From CAVIQK01 sp964613035 (lineage in GTDB: Bacteria > Bacillota > Clostridia > Christensenellales > DTU072), in NCBI GenBank assembly GCA_964613035.1, contig CAZTFQ010000017.1:1-32859 (forward strand): a stretch of DNA of 32,859 nt. Reading direction: 5' to 3'. Positions 5,178 to 12,682 of this stretch are shown here, piece after piece (position 1 is the first letter of the stretch; each line of letters starts with the position of its first letter). The notes under the pieces are model-generated. The model worked only from the letters and a program-made list of their open reading frames with translations, was not told the origin of the DNA and did no database searches. Position numbers and translations under genes: made by a program.

Positions 5178-6371
5178 ATGGAAGATCTAGATCAACTCTG
5201 GTACTTTATCATAGACGTCGTCGACCCGATCGTAGGCGCGATTATTTTCGCGTTGGCGATTATCCTCGGCATATCGTTCAGAGTATACTTTACCAGACGT
5301 GCCAAACCTAAAAAGAAGTCCGATTCCCCCGTCTACGTCCGAGAAGCCCCCGAGGGCTGGACGGCAGGGGAGATGTGTCCGCTTTTTTATTACTTCGATA
5401 AGAAAAAAGTCTATATAGACGAAAGTATCTCCGCGACCATTTTGGACCTCGCGAGGAAAGGTTGTATAGAAATTACCGACGACGACCCCGACGACGACCT
5501 TATGGCGCGTATCCGTATCGTCTCTACGGACAAAGACGGGCTGAAAACTCACGAGGGTATCATCCTTACTCTTCTTGAAAACGTCGGCGAAGACCGCGAG
5601 TGGTTCCAGATGGAAGAGTTCGAGAAATATCTGAAAAACAACGAGGACTACGTCGCGTCTCAGATAGAAGCATATCGAGAAGCCTGTGAAAAAAAAGCAA
5701 AAGACTCGGGCTGTTACAGAGAAAAGGATAAGCTGCAGTCGAAAGCGGAAAAATTTGCTGTCGGTCTCATTCTGGTCGGCATAGGCGCGTTTTTCCTCGA
5801 TTACGTCTATATGGAATGGGGACTTTTTATGATCACCGAGATCGCGCTCTTCGTGATGGGCATAGCCTTAAGCATCGGATGCTCGGTGTCCGTCAGACTT
5901 TCGGAAGAGGGAGAGCGCCTCTATTTCGAGTTCCACGCACTGGAAGCCTTCCTTAAAGATTTTTCCGCGCTGGACGAGCACGATATCCCCTCCCTTGCAC
6001 TTTGGGACGAATATATGGTCTACGCCACGGCTATGGGTATAGCGGAATCCGTCTCTAAAAATATGGAGGTTAAGTACCCCACCGCGCTTTCTGAAGAAGA
6101 AAAACGTTCCACATCCCCGATAAAGGACGTCTATAGAGGCTCGGTCGGCTTCGCAGCGGCACATCCTTTCTTAACGTATGCCGTTATTAAGGACGTCAAC
6201 AGAAGTATGAGACGTATATCTAAAGGATTCTCCGATACAGCTCTCAAGCACGCCCCCGGCGGCGCGGGCTTTACGGGACTCGCAGGCAGGAATTCTTCAG
6301 TGTCTTCCGTGCTAAAATCCGTCAACCACAGCATTCGTCCGGGCGGAGGTCGTCCTCCGTGGAGAAGATAA
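5178..6371 (+). CDS. DUF2207 membrane protein lacking the usual extracellular domain
   Basis: The start at ATG 5178 lies five bases after lemA. Residues 12-34 form one membrane segment, and a second pair of hydrophobic segments spans about 192-236. The motifs VYVREAPEGWTAGEMCPL after the first segment and LWDEYMVYATAMGIAESV (about 275-292) are those of the cytoplasmic part of DUF2207 proteins. The C-terminus is Gly/Arg/Pro-rich, as in many relatives. Typical members carry a signal peptide and a large N-terminal extracellular beta domain and run well over 500 residues. This one has 397 and begins directly with the membrane anchor. The function is unknown, and the pairing with LemA is a recurrent arrangement. 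Confidence 0.85.
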   Translation: MEDLDQLWYFIIDVVDPIVGAIIFALAIILGISFRVYFTRRAKPKKKSDSPVYVREAPEGWTAGEMCPLFYYFDKKKVYIDESISATILDLARKGCIEITDDDPDDDLMARIRIVSTDKDGLKTHEGIILTLLENVGEDREWFQMEEFEKYLKNNEDYVASQIEAYREACEKKAKDSGCYREKDKLQSKAEKFAVGLILVGIGAFFLDYVYMEWGLFMITEIALFVMGIALSIGCSVSVRLSEEGERLYFEFHALEAFLKDFSALDEHDIPSLALWDEYMVYATAMGIAESVSKNMEVKYPTALSEEEKRSTSPIKDVYRGSVGFAAAHPFLTYAVIKDVNRSMRRISKGFSDTALKHAPGGAGFTGLAGRNSSVSSVLKSVNHSIRPGGGRPPWRR

Positions 6372-6383
6372 CGGACGTTAAAT

Positions 6384-7511
6384 CTATCTGTATTTAGACC
6401 GCTCTACGGCAGCTATTTCTTTTAGCGCCAGTACGAGTCGGTCTATTTCTTTTTTAGACGTGTCTACGTCCATACTGACTCTGACCGCCCCCGTCTCCAG
6501 CGTCCCCAGCGCCTCATGAACCAGCGGCGCGCAGTGTAGCCCCGCCCTCACGGCTATTCCGTATTCTTTATCCAGTATGTCCGCAACGGTAACGGACCGC
6601 ATTCCGCGTAGATTAAAGCTCACCACCCCGCAATACGCGTCGTCGGGAGTGATAACGCTCACCGTCGGAGATTCTTTCAATTCTTTTATCAGATATTTTG
6701 TAAGCGACGAGATTTTTTTGCTTATATGGTTTATCCTTTTCGTCGTCCATAAAAAACCCTCTTTTAATGCGATTATCCCAGCGGCGTTTTGCGTGCCGCT
6801 CTCGTATCCGTCGGGGTACGTGTCGGGTTGAACGAGATCGATGGTGGATGTCCCCGTTCCTCCGAGTAGAAGCGGCTTAAGTTTTATATCGTCCGTTATT
6901 GCCAATATCCCAGTCCCTTGCGGTCCGTGCAATCCTTTGTGACCGCTCGCGGCTATCGCGTCTATTTTAGTGTAATCCACCTCGACGTGCCCGAGCGATT
7001 GAGCCATGTCACATAAAAATCGGATACGTTTTTCCTTGCAAATTTCACCTATGCGCTCCACGTCCTGCACGCTTCCGGTTACGTTGGAAACGTGAGATAT
7101 CGCGACTAGACGCGTCCGACGCGTTATCTGTCTTTTTACGTCCTCCGGCGTTACGCTCAATATGTTGCGAGGAAAGAATCTAAGCGTAATTTTCCCGTCC
7201 CTCTCCAGCTTCTTCAACGGTCTCAGTACGCTGTTGTGCTCGAAGGGCGACGCCAGCACTTCTCCTCTCAAATCGGAACCGAACAAAAACAAATTGAGAG
7301 CCTCGGTACAATTTTTCGTGAATATTATTCGCTTTTTCCCCAGATACTCGGAAAACAATCTCCGCGTTTCTTCGATTTCCGACGCTATTCGGATAGCCTC
7401 GCGATGAGACCCTCGCCCGGCATTCGCCGACTTTGAGGTGTATTTGTATTGTGCTTTAAGTACGCACCGAGGTTTGTACCTCGACGTCGCCGCGCTGTCC
7501 AGATATATCAC
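6384..7511 (-). CDS. Cysteine desulfurase-family PLP enzyme
   Basis: This is an aminotransferase class V protein that would release sulfur from cysteine as an enzyme-bound persulfide. GTG 7511 is preferred as start because GGAGGG (7521-7516) precedes it by four bases and the protein then opens with the family-typical VIYLDSAATS. A longer frame from 7613 would run into the divergent gene. The PLP lysine is K192 in SGHKGLHGPQGTG, and the active-site cysteine is C327 in RAGLHCAPL. The length of 375 residues is close to the usual length. The C-terminal HCAPLVHEALGT form is that of the stand-alone clostridial cysteine desulfurases often found beside DUF3343 proteins, exactly as here. Its stop lies 12 bases from that of the DUF2207 gene. 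Confidence 0.88.
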   Translation of the reverse strand: MIYLDSAATSRYKPRCVLKAQYKYTSKSANAGRGSHREAIRIASEIEETRRLFSEYLGKKRIIFTKNCTEALNLFLFGSDLRGEVLASPFEHNSVLRPLKKLERDGKITLRFFPRNILSVTPEDVKRQITRRTRLVAISHVSNVTGSVQDVERIGEICKEKRIRFLCDMAQSLGHVEVDYTKIDAIAASGHKGLHGPQGTGILAITDDIKLKPLLLGGTGTSTIDLVQPDTYPDGYESGTQNAAGIIALKEGFLWTTKRINHISKKISSLTKYLIKELKESPTVSVITPDDAYCGVVSFNLRGMRSVTVADILDKEYGIAVRAGLHCAPLVHEALGTLETGAVRVSMDVDTSKKEIDRLVLALKEIAAVERSKYR

Positions 7512-7578
7512 GTCGCCCTCCGTCGGGAATATATTATAATATAAGAATTTTTCTCGGAAAACGTGATAAGAGGGACCT

Positions 7579-7788
7579 ATGATAGCGATTTTTAAGTCAA
7601 GAGGAGAGACCATGACGTTTTATAATCTCCTCAGAAAACGCGGCGTCCGCGCCACGACCGTTCCTACCCCCGCGAGAAGAGGCGATATGTGCGGCGTTTC
7701 GGTTGCATTCCCCGACAACGTCCGTCAGACCGCCGCGACGATCGTTTCCTCCGGAAGCTTTTTCGGCTTTATCGGTTTTGTAGGCTAA
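7579..7788 (+). CDS. DUF3343 protein, putative sulfur/selenium carrier
   Basis: The start at ATG 7579 has AGAGGG just upstream. This 69-residue protein shows the DUF3343 pattern: a first beta strand, FKSRGETMTFYNLLRKRGV, then PTPARRGDMCGVSV with the conserved cysteine at C38. Small proteins of this family are proposed to carry sulfur or selenium and commonly sit next to a class V cysteine desulfurase, as on the opposite strand here with 67 bases between the two starts. The AT-rich gap (around 7531-7545) probably holds divergent promoters. The persulfide-acceptor role of C38 is inference. Confidence 0.75.
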   Translation: MIAIFKSRGETMTFYNLLRKRGVRATTVPTPARRGDMCGVSVAFPDNVRQTAATIVSSGSFFGFIGFVG

Positions 7789-7792
7789 ACGC

Positions 7793-7821
7793 TTGCTTTC
7801 GAGACGGTTTTTAGTCATAAT
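7793..7821 (+). promoter_or_regulatory. Promoter of nth
   Basis: TTGCTT (7793-7798), 17-base spacer, CATAAT (7816-7821). The ATG is only nine bases further on, and no ribosome site lies between. Confidence 0.6.
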
Positions 7822-7830
7822 AATATTTAT

Positions 7831-8472
7831 ATGTATGATAATTATTCGGTCGACCCCGTCTCGATTTTGTCGGCACTTAAATCCATGCACCCCGATGCAG
7901 GTTGCGAACTCCTCTATTCCACACCGTTCCAGCTCCTCGTTGCGGTGATTTTGTCCGCTCAATGTACCGATAAAAGAGTCAACGAGGTTACAAAAAAACT
8001 CTTTTCGGTCTATTCGACGCCGGAAGATTTCGCTTTGATTACGACGGAAGAACTCCGACCTTATATTTTTTCGTGCGGTTTTTTTAATAATAAAGGAAAA
8101 AACATCATCGAGACGGCAAAAATTATTTCGGAGCGCTACCACGGAGAGATACCTCGGAGCCTAGAAGAGCTGACCGCTTTACCCGGAGTAGGTAGAAAAA
8201 CCGCCTCCGTCGTGCTAACCGTCGCCTTCGATATCCCCGCCATGCCCGTCGATACTCACGTCTACAGAGTGGCCCATAGGCTCGGATTGTCCGACGGAAA
8301 AACTCCCGAGAAGGTAGAAGAAGATCTAAAAAACGCCTATCCGCCTTCCGACTGGAATCCCCTCCACCACTCGATGATATTCCACGGACGATATATTTGT
8401 CACTCAAAAAAGCCCGAATGTAACCGTTGTACGCTATCCGGCGTATGCAAGGAGAAAAAATGTACAGAATAG
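7831..8472 (+). CDS. nth: Endonuclease III (DNA glycosylase/AP lyase)
   Basis: The enzyme removes oxidised pyrimidines and cuts the abasic site. The helix-hairpin-helix LPGVGRKTA carries the catalytic lysine K123, and PVDTHVYRV carries the catalytic aspartate D141. The four iron-sulfur cysteines C190, C197, C200 and C206 have the standard C-x6-C-x2-C-x5-C spacing. The length of 213 residues is normal. The start ATG lies nine bases after a -10-like box and lacks a ribosome site, so translation is probably leaderless. Its end overlaps nfnA by 13 bases, and the nfnA ribosome site lies inside nth. Confidence 0.97.
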   Translation: MYDNYSVDPVSILSALKSMHPDAGCELLYSTPFQLLVAVILSAQCTDKRVNEVTKKLFSVYSTPEDFALITTEELRPYIFSCGFFNNKGKNIIETAKIISERYHGEIPRSLEELTALPGVGRKTASVVLTVAFDIPAMPVDTHVYRVAHRLGLSDGKTPEKVEEDLKNAYPPSDWNPLHHSMIFHGRYICHSKKPECNRCTLSGVCKEKKCTE

Positions 8473-9281
8473 AAAAAATCACTCGCCTTAGCGAAAACGT
8501 CTACGAGTTCGTCATAGAGGCACCCTTAGTCACCCGAAACTGCCGCCCGGGGCAGTTCATCATCCTCAGAGTGGACGAAAACGGAGAAAGAGTTCCCTTT
8601 ACTATTTCAGACTTCGATCGCGATAAGGGCACCGTCACCGTTATGGTTCAACGTGTAGGAGCCACTACCGCCAAGCTGTTTGAAAAGGAAGCGGGAGATT
8701 GTATACAAGACTTCGTCGGTCCTCTCGGCAATCCCACCGAGCTTCTCGGCGACAATGTCGTCCTCGTCGGCGGAGGTATAGGCAACGCAGTCATCAGACC
8801 TCAGGCAAAACAGCTCTCCTCGAAGGACGTCCGACTGACCGTCATAGAAGGCGCGCGCAACGAGTCGTTGCTTCTCTATGAGGATGAGTTTTCTAAGTAC
8901 GCCGACCGATTTTTTATTATGACCGACGACGGTTCCAAGGGCGAGAAAGGTTTCGTTACCGATAAGCTCCGCTCGCTCATAGAATCCGATGAAAAAATCG
9001 ACACCGTATTCGCCGTAGGACCTATGCCGATGATGAGAGCCGTCGCGGAAGTTACCCGCCCCTACGGAATAAAAACCATCGTCTCTATGAACAGCCTCAT
9101 GGTGGACGGCACCGGTATGTGCGGATGTTGCAGAGTAAAAGTGGACGGCGTGACCAGATATGCCTGTGCGGACGGTCCGGAATTCGACGGTCATCTTATA
9201 GACTTCGCGGAAGCGTCCCTGCGTCTTAAAGAGTATAAAGAACAGGAAGAACATTATTGCAGATTGAGAGGCAGACAATGA
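8460..9281 (+). CDS. nfnA: NADH-dependent ferredoxin:NADP+ oxidoreductase, small subunit NfnA
   Basis: NfnAB couples reduced ferredoxin and NADH to reduce two NADP+ by flavin-based electron bifurcation in anaerobes. ATG 8460 is chosen over an upstream ATG at 8427 because AAGGAG (8449-8454) precedes it. The 273-residue protein has a flavin domain with RVPFTISDFDRDKG, a nucleotide domain with VLVGGGIGNA (about 100-109), and a C-terminal [2Fe-2S] region with C221, C224 and C236 in DGTGMCGCCRV and ACADGPEFDGH. That signature is characteristic of NfnA, although PyrK-type dihydroorotate dehydrogenase subunits are close relatives. The downstream nfnB, with a four-base ATGA overlap, settles the assignment. 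Confidence 0.93.
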   Translation: MYRIEKITRLSENVYEFVIEAPLVTRNCRPGQFIILRVDENGERVPFTISDFDRDKGTVTVMVQRVGATTAKLFEKEAGDCIQDFVGPLGNPTELLGDNVVLVGGGIGNAVIRPQAKQLSSKDVRLTVIEGARNESLLLYEDEFSKYADRFFIMTDDGSKGEKGFVTDKLRSLIESDEKIDTVFAVGPMPMMRAVAEVTRPYGIKTIVSMNSLMVDGTGMCGCCRVKVDGVTRYACADGPEFDGHLIDFAEASLRLKEYKEQEEHYCRLRGRQ

Positions 9282-10633
9282 ACAGAGGAGAACGTAACCC
9301 CGTCGCGGACAGAGCCCCGTCGGTGAGAAATAAAGATTTTTTAGAGGTGTCGGGCGGATTCGACTATGAAACAATGCTTCTCGAGGCGGATCGCTGCCTC
9401 GGTTGTAAGACGGCTCCTTGTATGCAAGGATGCCCCGTATCGGTCAGAATCCCCGATTTTATAAGAGAACTTAAGCAAGGCAAAGTCGACGAAGCTCTCG
9501 GCGTAATAAAAAACACCAATGCTCTTCCGAGAGTCTGCGGCAGAGTTTGCCCTCAAGAAAACCAGTGCGAGGCAAGGTGCGTCAGAGCTAATTCGGGCGG
9601 CGCGGTCTCTATAGGCGCACTCGAAAGATACGCCGGAGACCACGGGAAAGTTACCCCGCAATCAGAACGTCTTTCTTGTGGAAAAAAAGTCGCCGTCGTC
9701 GGTAGCGGTCCCGCTTCGCTTACCTGCGCGGACGAGCTGGCTCGCCACGGCGTGGACGTCACGGTCTATGAAGCCTTCCACGAGTTCGGCGGAGTGCTTA
9801 CGTACGGCATCCCCGAGTTTAGACTCCCCAAGTCTATAGTTAAGGATGAGATAGCGGGTCTTAAGTCTCTGGGCGTGCATTTGGAAAAGAACGTCGTCAT
9901 CGGCAAGACCCTCACGATAGAGCAATTAAGACAAGAATTCGACGCCGTATTTATCGGCAACGGCGCAGGACTGCCCAACTTCCTCGGTATAGAAGGAGAA
10001 GGTTTGCTTAACGTCATTTCTTCCAATGAATTCTTAACCAGAGTCAATCTTATGAAAGCCTACGATAAGGCTTCCGATACACCCGTCAAAATCGGAAAAA
10101 ACGTCGTTGTCGTCGGCGCGGGCAACGTTGCCATGGACTCCGCTCGCACGGCTTTGAGATTGGGCGCGGAGAGCGTAACGATAGTATATCGCCGTACCCG
10201 TAACGAGGTCCCCGCAAGAAAAGAAGAAGTCCGTCACGCGGAAGAAGAGGGCGTTGTCTTCAGATTTTTGACTTCTCCTAAAAAGATTTTGGGCACGTCG
10301 ACGGTTGAAGGAATGTTATGTGAAATTATGGAGCTCGGAGAGCCCGACGCGGGCGGCAGACGTCGTCCCGTGCCTACGGGGAGGGAAATAATCGTCGACT
10401 GCGATCAGGTTATCGTAGCCGTCGGTACTTCCCCCAATCCTCTCATCAAGAGCTCCGAGCCCTCTCTCGCTACGAGCAGAAAGGGCACCATAGAAGCGGA
10501 CGAATGCGGTCGTACTTCCGTTGACGGCGTATACGCCGGCGGTGACGCCGTAACGGGATCCGCTACGGTTATTCTCGCAATGGGTTCGGGAAAAACCGCC
10601 GCTAAAGCAATATTAGAACAACTGGGGTTATAA
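9278..10633 (+). CDS. nfnB: NfnB, large subunit (GltA-type, glutamate synthase small-subunit family)
   Basis: ATG 9278 overlaps the nfnA stop as ATGA; an upstream TTG at 9257 is rejected. The N-terminal ferredoxin-like part has C40, C43, C48, C52 and C87, C91, C97, C101, enough for two [4Fe-4S] clusters. It is followed by the FAD motif VVGSGPAS (about 141-148) and a second dinucleotide fold with VVVVGAGNVAMD. The length of 451 residues fits the homotetrameric glutamate synthase annotation often given to NfnB. The adjacent NfnA marks it as the bifurcating enzyme, not as a glutamate synthase. obg follows after two bases, so the three genes are probably one transcript. Confidence 0.93.
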   Translation: MNRGERNPVADRAPSVRNKDFLEVSGGFDYETMLLEADRCLGCKTAPCMQGCPVSVRIPDFIRELKQGKVDEALGVIKNTNALPRVCGRVCPQENQCEARCVRANSGGAVSIGALERYAGDHGKVTPQSERLSCGKKVAVVGSGPASLTCADELARHGVDVTVYEAFHEFGGVLTYGIPEFRLPKSIVKDEIAGLKSLGVHLEKNVVIGKTLTIEQLRQEFDAVFIGNGAGLPNFLGIEGEGLLNVISSNEFLTRVNLMKAYDKASDTPVKIGKNVVVVGAGNVAMDSARTALRLGAESVTIVYRRTRNEVPARKEEVRHAEEEGVVFRFLTSPKKILGTSTVEGMLCEIMELGEPDAGGRRRPVPTGREIIVDCDQVIVAVGTSPNPLIKSSEPSLATSRKGTIEADECGRTSVDGVYAGGDAVTGSATVILAMGSGKTAAKAILEQLGL

Positions 10634-10635
10634 AA

Positions 10636-11898
10636 ATGTTTTTGGATAAAGCTAAGATTTTTATTAAAGCCGGCAACGGCGGCAACGGATGCACTTCGTT
10701 TCATCACGAGAAGTTCGTCGAATTCGGCGGACCCAACGGCGGCGACGGCGGCAACGGCGGTTCCGTCTACGTTGAAGGAGACGCCTCTAAAAACACTCTC
10801 ATAGACTTCCGCTATACGCAACACTTCAGAGCGGAAAACGGCGCCAACGGTCAGAAGGCAAACAAGGTCGGCAAACGCGGTCAGGATTTGATTATAAAAG
10901 TCCCCCTCGGTACTGTAGTCAGACTCGCCGACGACGGCAGAATAATTACCGATATCATCGAGGACAAGCAGCGCGTCCTTCTCGTAAAAGGCGGTATAGG
11001 AGGCAGAGGCAACGCTCGTTTCTCAACCGCGACCAGACGCGCGCCCAAGTTTTCCGAGCACGGTAGAAAAACGGAAGAAATAGGCATCGTCTTAGAATTG
11101 ATGACGGTCGCCGACGTAGGTCTTATCGGATTTCCCAATGCAGGCAAATCGACGCTACTGTCCGTTATCAGCGCGGCAAGACCCAAGATAGCCAATTATC
11201 AGTTCACCACCCTTACCCCCAATCTCGGCACGGTCAAGTATTACGACGACAGCTTTTTAGTCGCCGATATCCCCGGACTTATAGAAGGCGCCGCCGACGG
11301 TCAAGGACTCGGTCACGACTTTCTCCGTCACGTCAACAGAGTGAGACTCCTCGTCCACCTCGTCGATATCGCCGAGACCGACGGCAGGAATTATCTCGAC
11401 GACTACGACGTAATCAGAAAGGAACTGAAAAATTACAATCCGGAGCTTGCCGAGAGAGAAGAGATAATCGTCGCCAATAAAATCGACCTCGTCCCCGACT
11501 ACGAGGAGCGTATAGCCGAGCTTGAAAAGAGAACGGGAAAAAAGGTTTATCCCCTCTCGGGCGTGACTACTCACGGCGTAAAAGAACTAAAAGACGTTAT
11601 ATATAAGACCCTCCAATCCATTCCCCCGATTGCCCCGTTGGAATACGACGTTATCGACCTCAACGCACGAGATACGGAAGAGTTTTTCGTGGACCGACTC
11701 GACGAGCATACCTACGAGGTGTACGGCGGTTTTGTGGAAGAATTGGCAAGAAAAGTCGTCTTATCATCGGTGGACAGCTTCAATTATTTCCAAAAACAAC
11801 TTGTAGAAAAGGGCGTAATCAAAGCTCTCAAGTGCGCAGGTATGGAAGACGGAGATACCGTGGTTATCCTCGATATAGAATTTACCTACGAGCAATAA
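10636..11898 (+). CDS. obg: GTPase Obg/CgtA
   Basis: This ribosome-associated GTPase acts in 50S assembly and growth-state signalling. It has the complete three-domain layout. The Gly-rich Obg fold (residues 1-158) includes GGPNGGDGGNGG. The G domain has G1 GFPNAGKST (165-173), switch segment TTLTPN, G3 DIPGLIEGA and G4 NKID. A C-terminal OCT domain covers about the last 70 residues. The total of 420 residues is normal for Firmicutes. Translation is probably coupled to nfnB, whose stop lies two bases upstream. The usual next genes, nadD, yqeK and rsfS, follow after an opposing gene. Confidence 0.98.
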   Translation: MFLDKAKIFIKAGNGGNGCTSFHHEKFVEFGGPNGGDGGNGGSVYVEGDASKNTLIDFRYTQHFRAENGANGQKANKVGKRGQDLIIKVPLGTVVRLADDGRIITDIIEDKQRVLLVKGGIGGRGNARFSTATRRAPKFSEHGRKTEEIGIVLELMTVADVGLIGFPNAGKSTLLSVISAARPKIANYQFTTLTPNLGTVKYYDDSFLVADIPGLIEGAADGQGLGHDFLRHVNRVRLLVHLVDIAETDGRNYLDDYDVIRKELKNYNPELAEREEIIVANKIDLVPDYEERIAELEKRTGKKVYPLSGVTTHGVKELKDVIYKTLQSIPPIAPLEYDVIDLNARDTEEFFVDRLDEHTYEVYGGFVEELARKVVLSSVDSFNYFQKQLVEKGVIKALKCAGMEDGDTVVILDIEFTYEQ

Positions 11899-11899
11899 T

Positions 11900-12631
11900 T
11901 CACCTTCCGTACTTCTTGACGATCGTGAGCGCGGACAACACAGCCAGCAACACGCCCGTCGTAACGTAATACGCTTTGTACGGAACCCACAATGAGGCGA
12001 AAAGCGTAACAAAACAAGAAAAAACGTAATATTTGAGCCTTTTGGGTTCGATAATCGCCGCCAGTCTGCTCTTGAAATCGATTTTTTCGGATTTTCGTTC
12101 GGACGGAACGGGAAGAGTGGGCAGAGCATTGTGCGCGATAAGATATTTCCTGAATTTGTTCAGAGGGACTTGCACTACGTGTAGTCCCATTTTTTTAGCC
12201 GTAAGAAGTACGTTTCGCGGAATTTCTCGGGATAATACGTGCACTTCGCCGTCCAGAGTACGACGAATTTTTGCCATATCGTCTAGAGACGGAGAAGAAA
12301 ATTTGATAAGTACGGCATAATTTTTCTCCCCGTATTGCAGAATATTATCGCTCATTCTTGTATAACGCCCCTGCGGCAACGTCGTTTCCAACGCGTCGGT
12401 AATTTCTTTAAGACTCATCATGGAATACGTCAGCAGAATGTCGTTAATACTCATTTCTTTCTTGTTCCGTATCCGATTGAAGACGTGCATATACGTCAGC
12501 TTGAATGCGATGTACAGGAGAATTACCAGCGGCACGAGTATATAGACGCTGTCTATAAAACACGCCAGTACCGCCCCCGCACTGCCTAAAAACAATATGT
12601 CTATGATTATCCTGTCGATAAGGTCGGGCAT
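11900..12631 (-). CDS. Membrane protein of unknown function with a central soluble domain
   Basis: I do not recognise this gene. It encodes 243 residues: two N-terminal membrane segments (about 8-27 and 28-48), a cytoplasmic middle part (about 50-195) and two C-terminal membrane segments (about 199-238). The middle part contains YGEKNYAVLIKFSSPSLDDM followed by a strand-helix pattern ending in KKMGLHVVQVPLNKFRKYL. This faintly recalls the second half of a restriction-endonuclease-like (Mrr) fold, but no full catalytic motif is visible. It lies on the opposite strand between obg and nadD, which are usually neighbours. Its stop is one base from the obg stop, with no terminator between them. The start ATG at 12631 has no obvious ribosome site. 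Confidence 0.7.
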   Translation of the reverse strand: MPDLIDRIIIDILFLGSAGAVLACFIDSVYILVPLVILLYIAFKLTYMHVFNRIRNKKEMSINDILLTYSMMSLKEITDALETTLPQGRYTRMSDNILQYGEKNYAVLIKFSSPSLDDMAKIRRTLDGEVHVLSREIPRNVLLTAKKMGLHVVQVPLNKFRKYLIAHNALPTLPVPSERKSEKIDFKSRLAAIIEPKRLKYYVFSCFVTLFASLWVPYKAYYVTTGVLLAVLSALTIVKKYGR

Positions 12632-12645
12632 AAATAAGTTAAACC

Positions 12646-12674
12646 TTTACAAATAATAGTTTTCGGTGTATAAT
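12646..12674 (+). promoter_or_regulatory. Promoter of nadD-yqeK-rsfS
   Basis: TTTACA (12646-12651), 17-base spacer, TATAAT (12669-12674). The start codon is eight bases beyond the -10 box. Confidence 0.8.
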
Positions 12675-12682
12675 TATTAACA

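Noticed and set aside
7512..7613. Longer N-terminus for the cysteine desulfurase (start at 7613)
   Set aside because: It would overlap the divergent DUF3343 gene, lacks family similarity, and a strong ribosome site serves GTG 7511.
9257..9277. Earlier TTG start for nfnB
   Set aside because: ATG 9278 overlaps the nfnA stop as ATGA, the usual coupling form, and the extra seven residues have no support.
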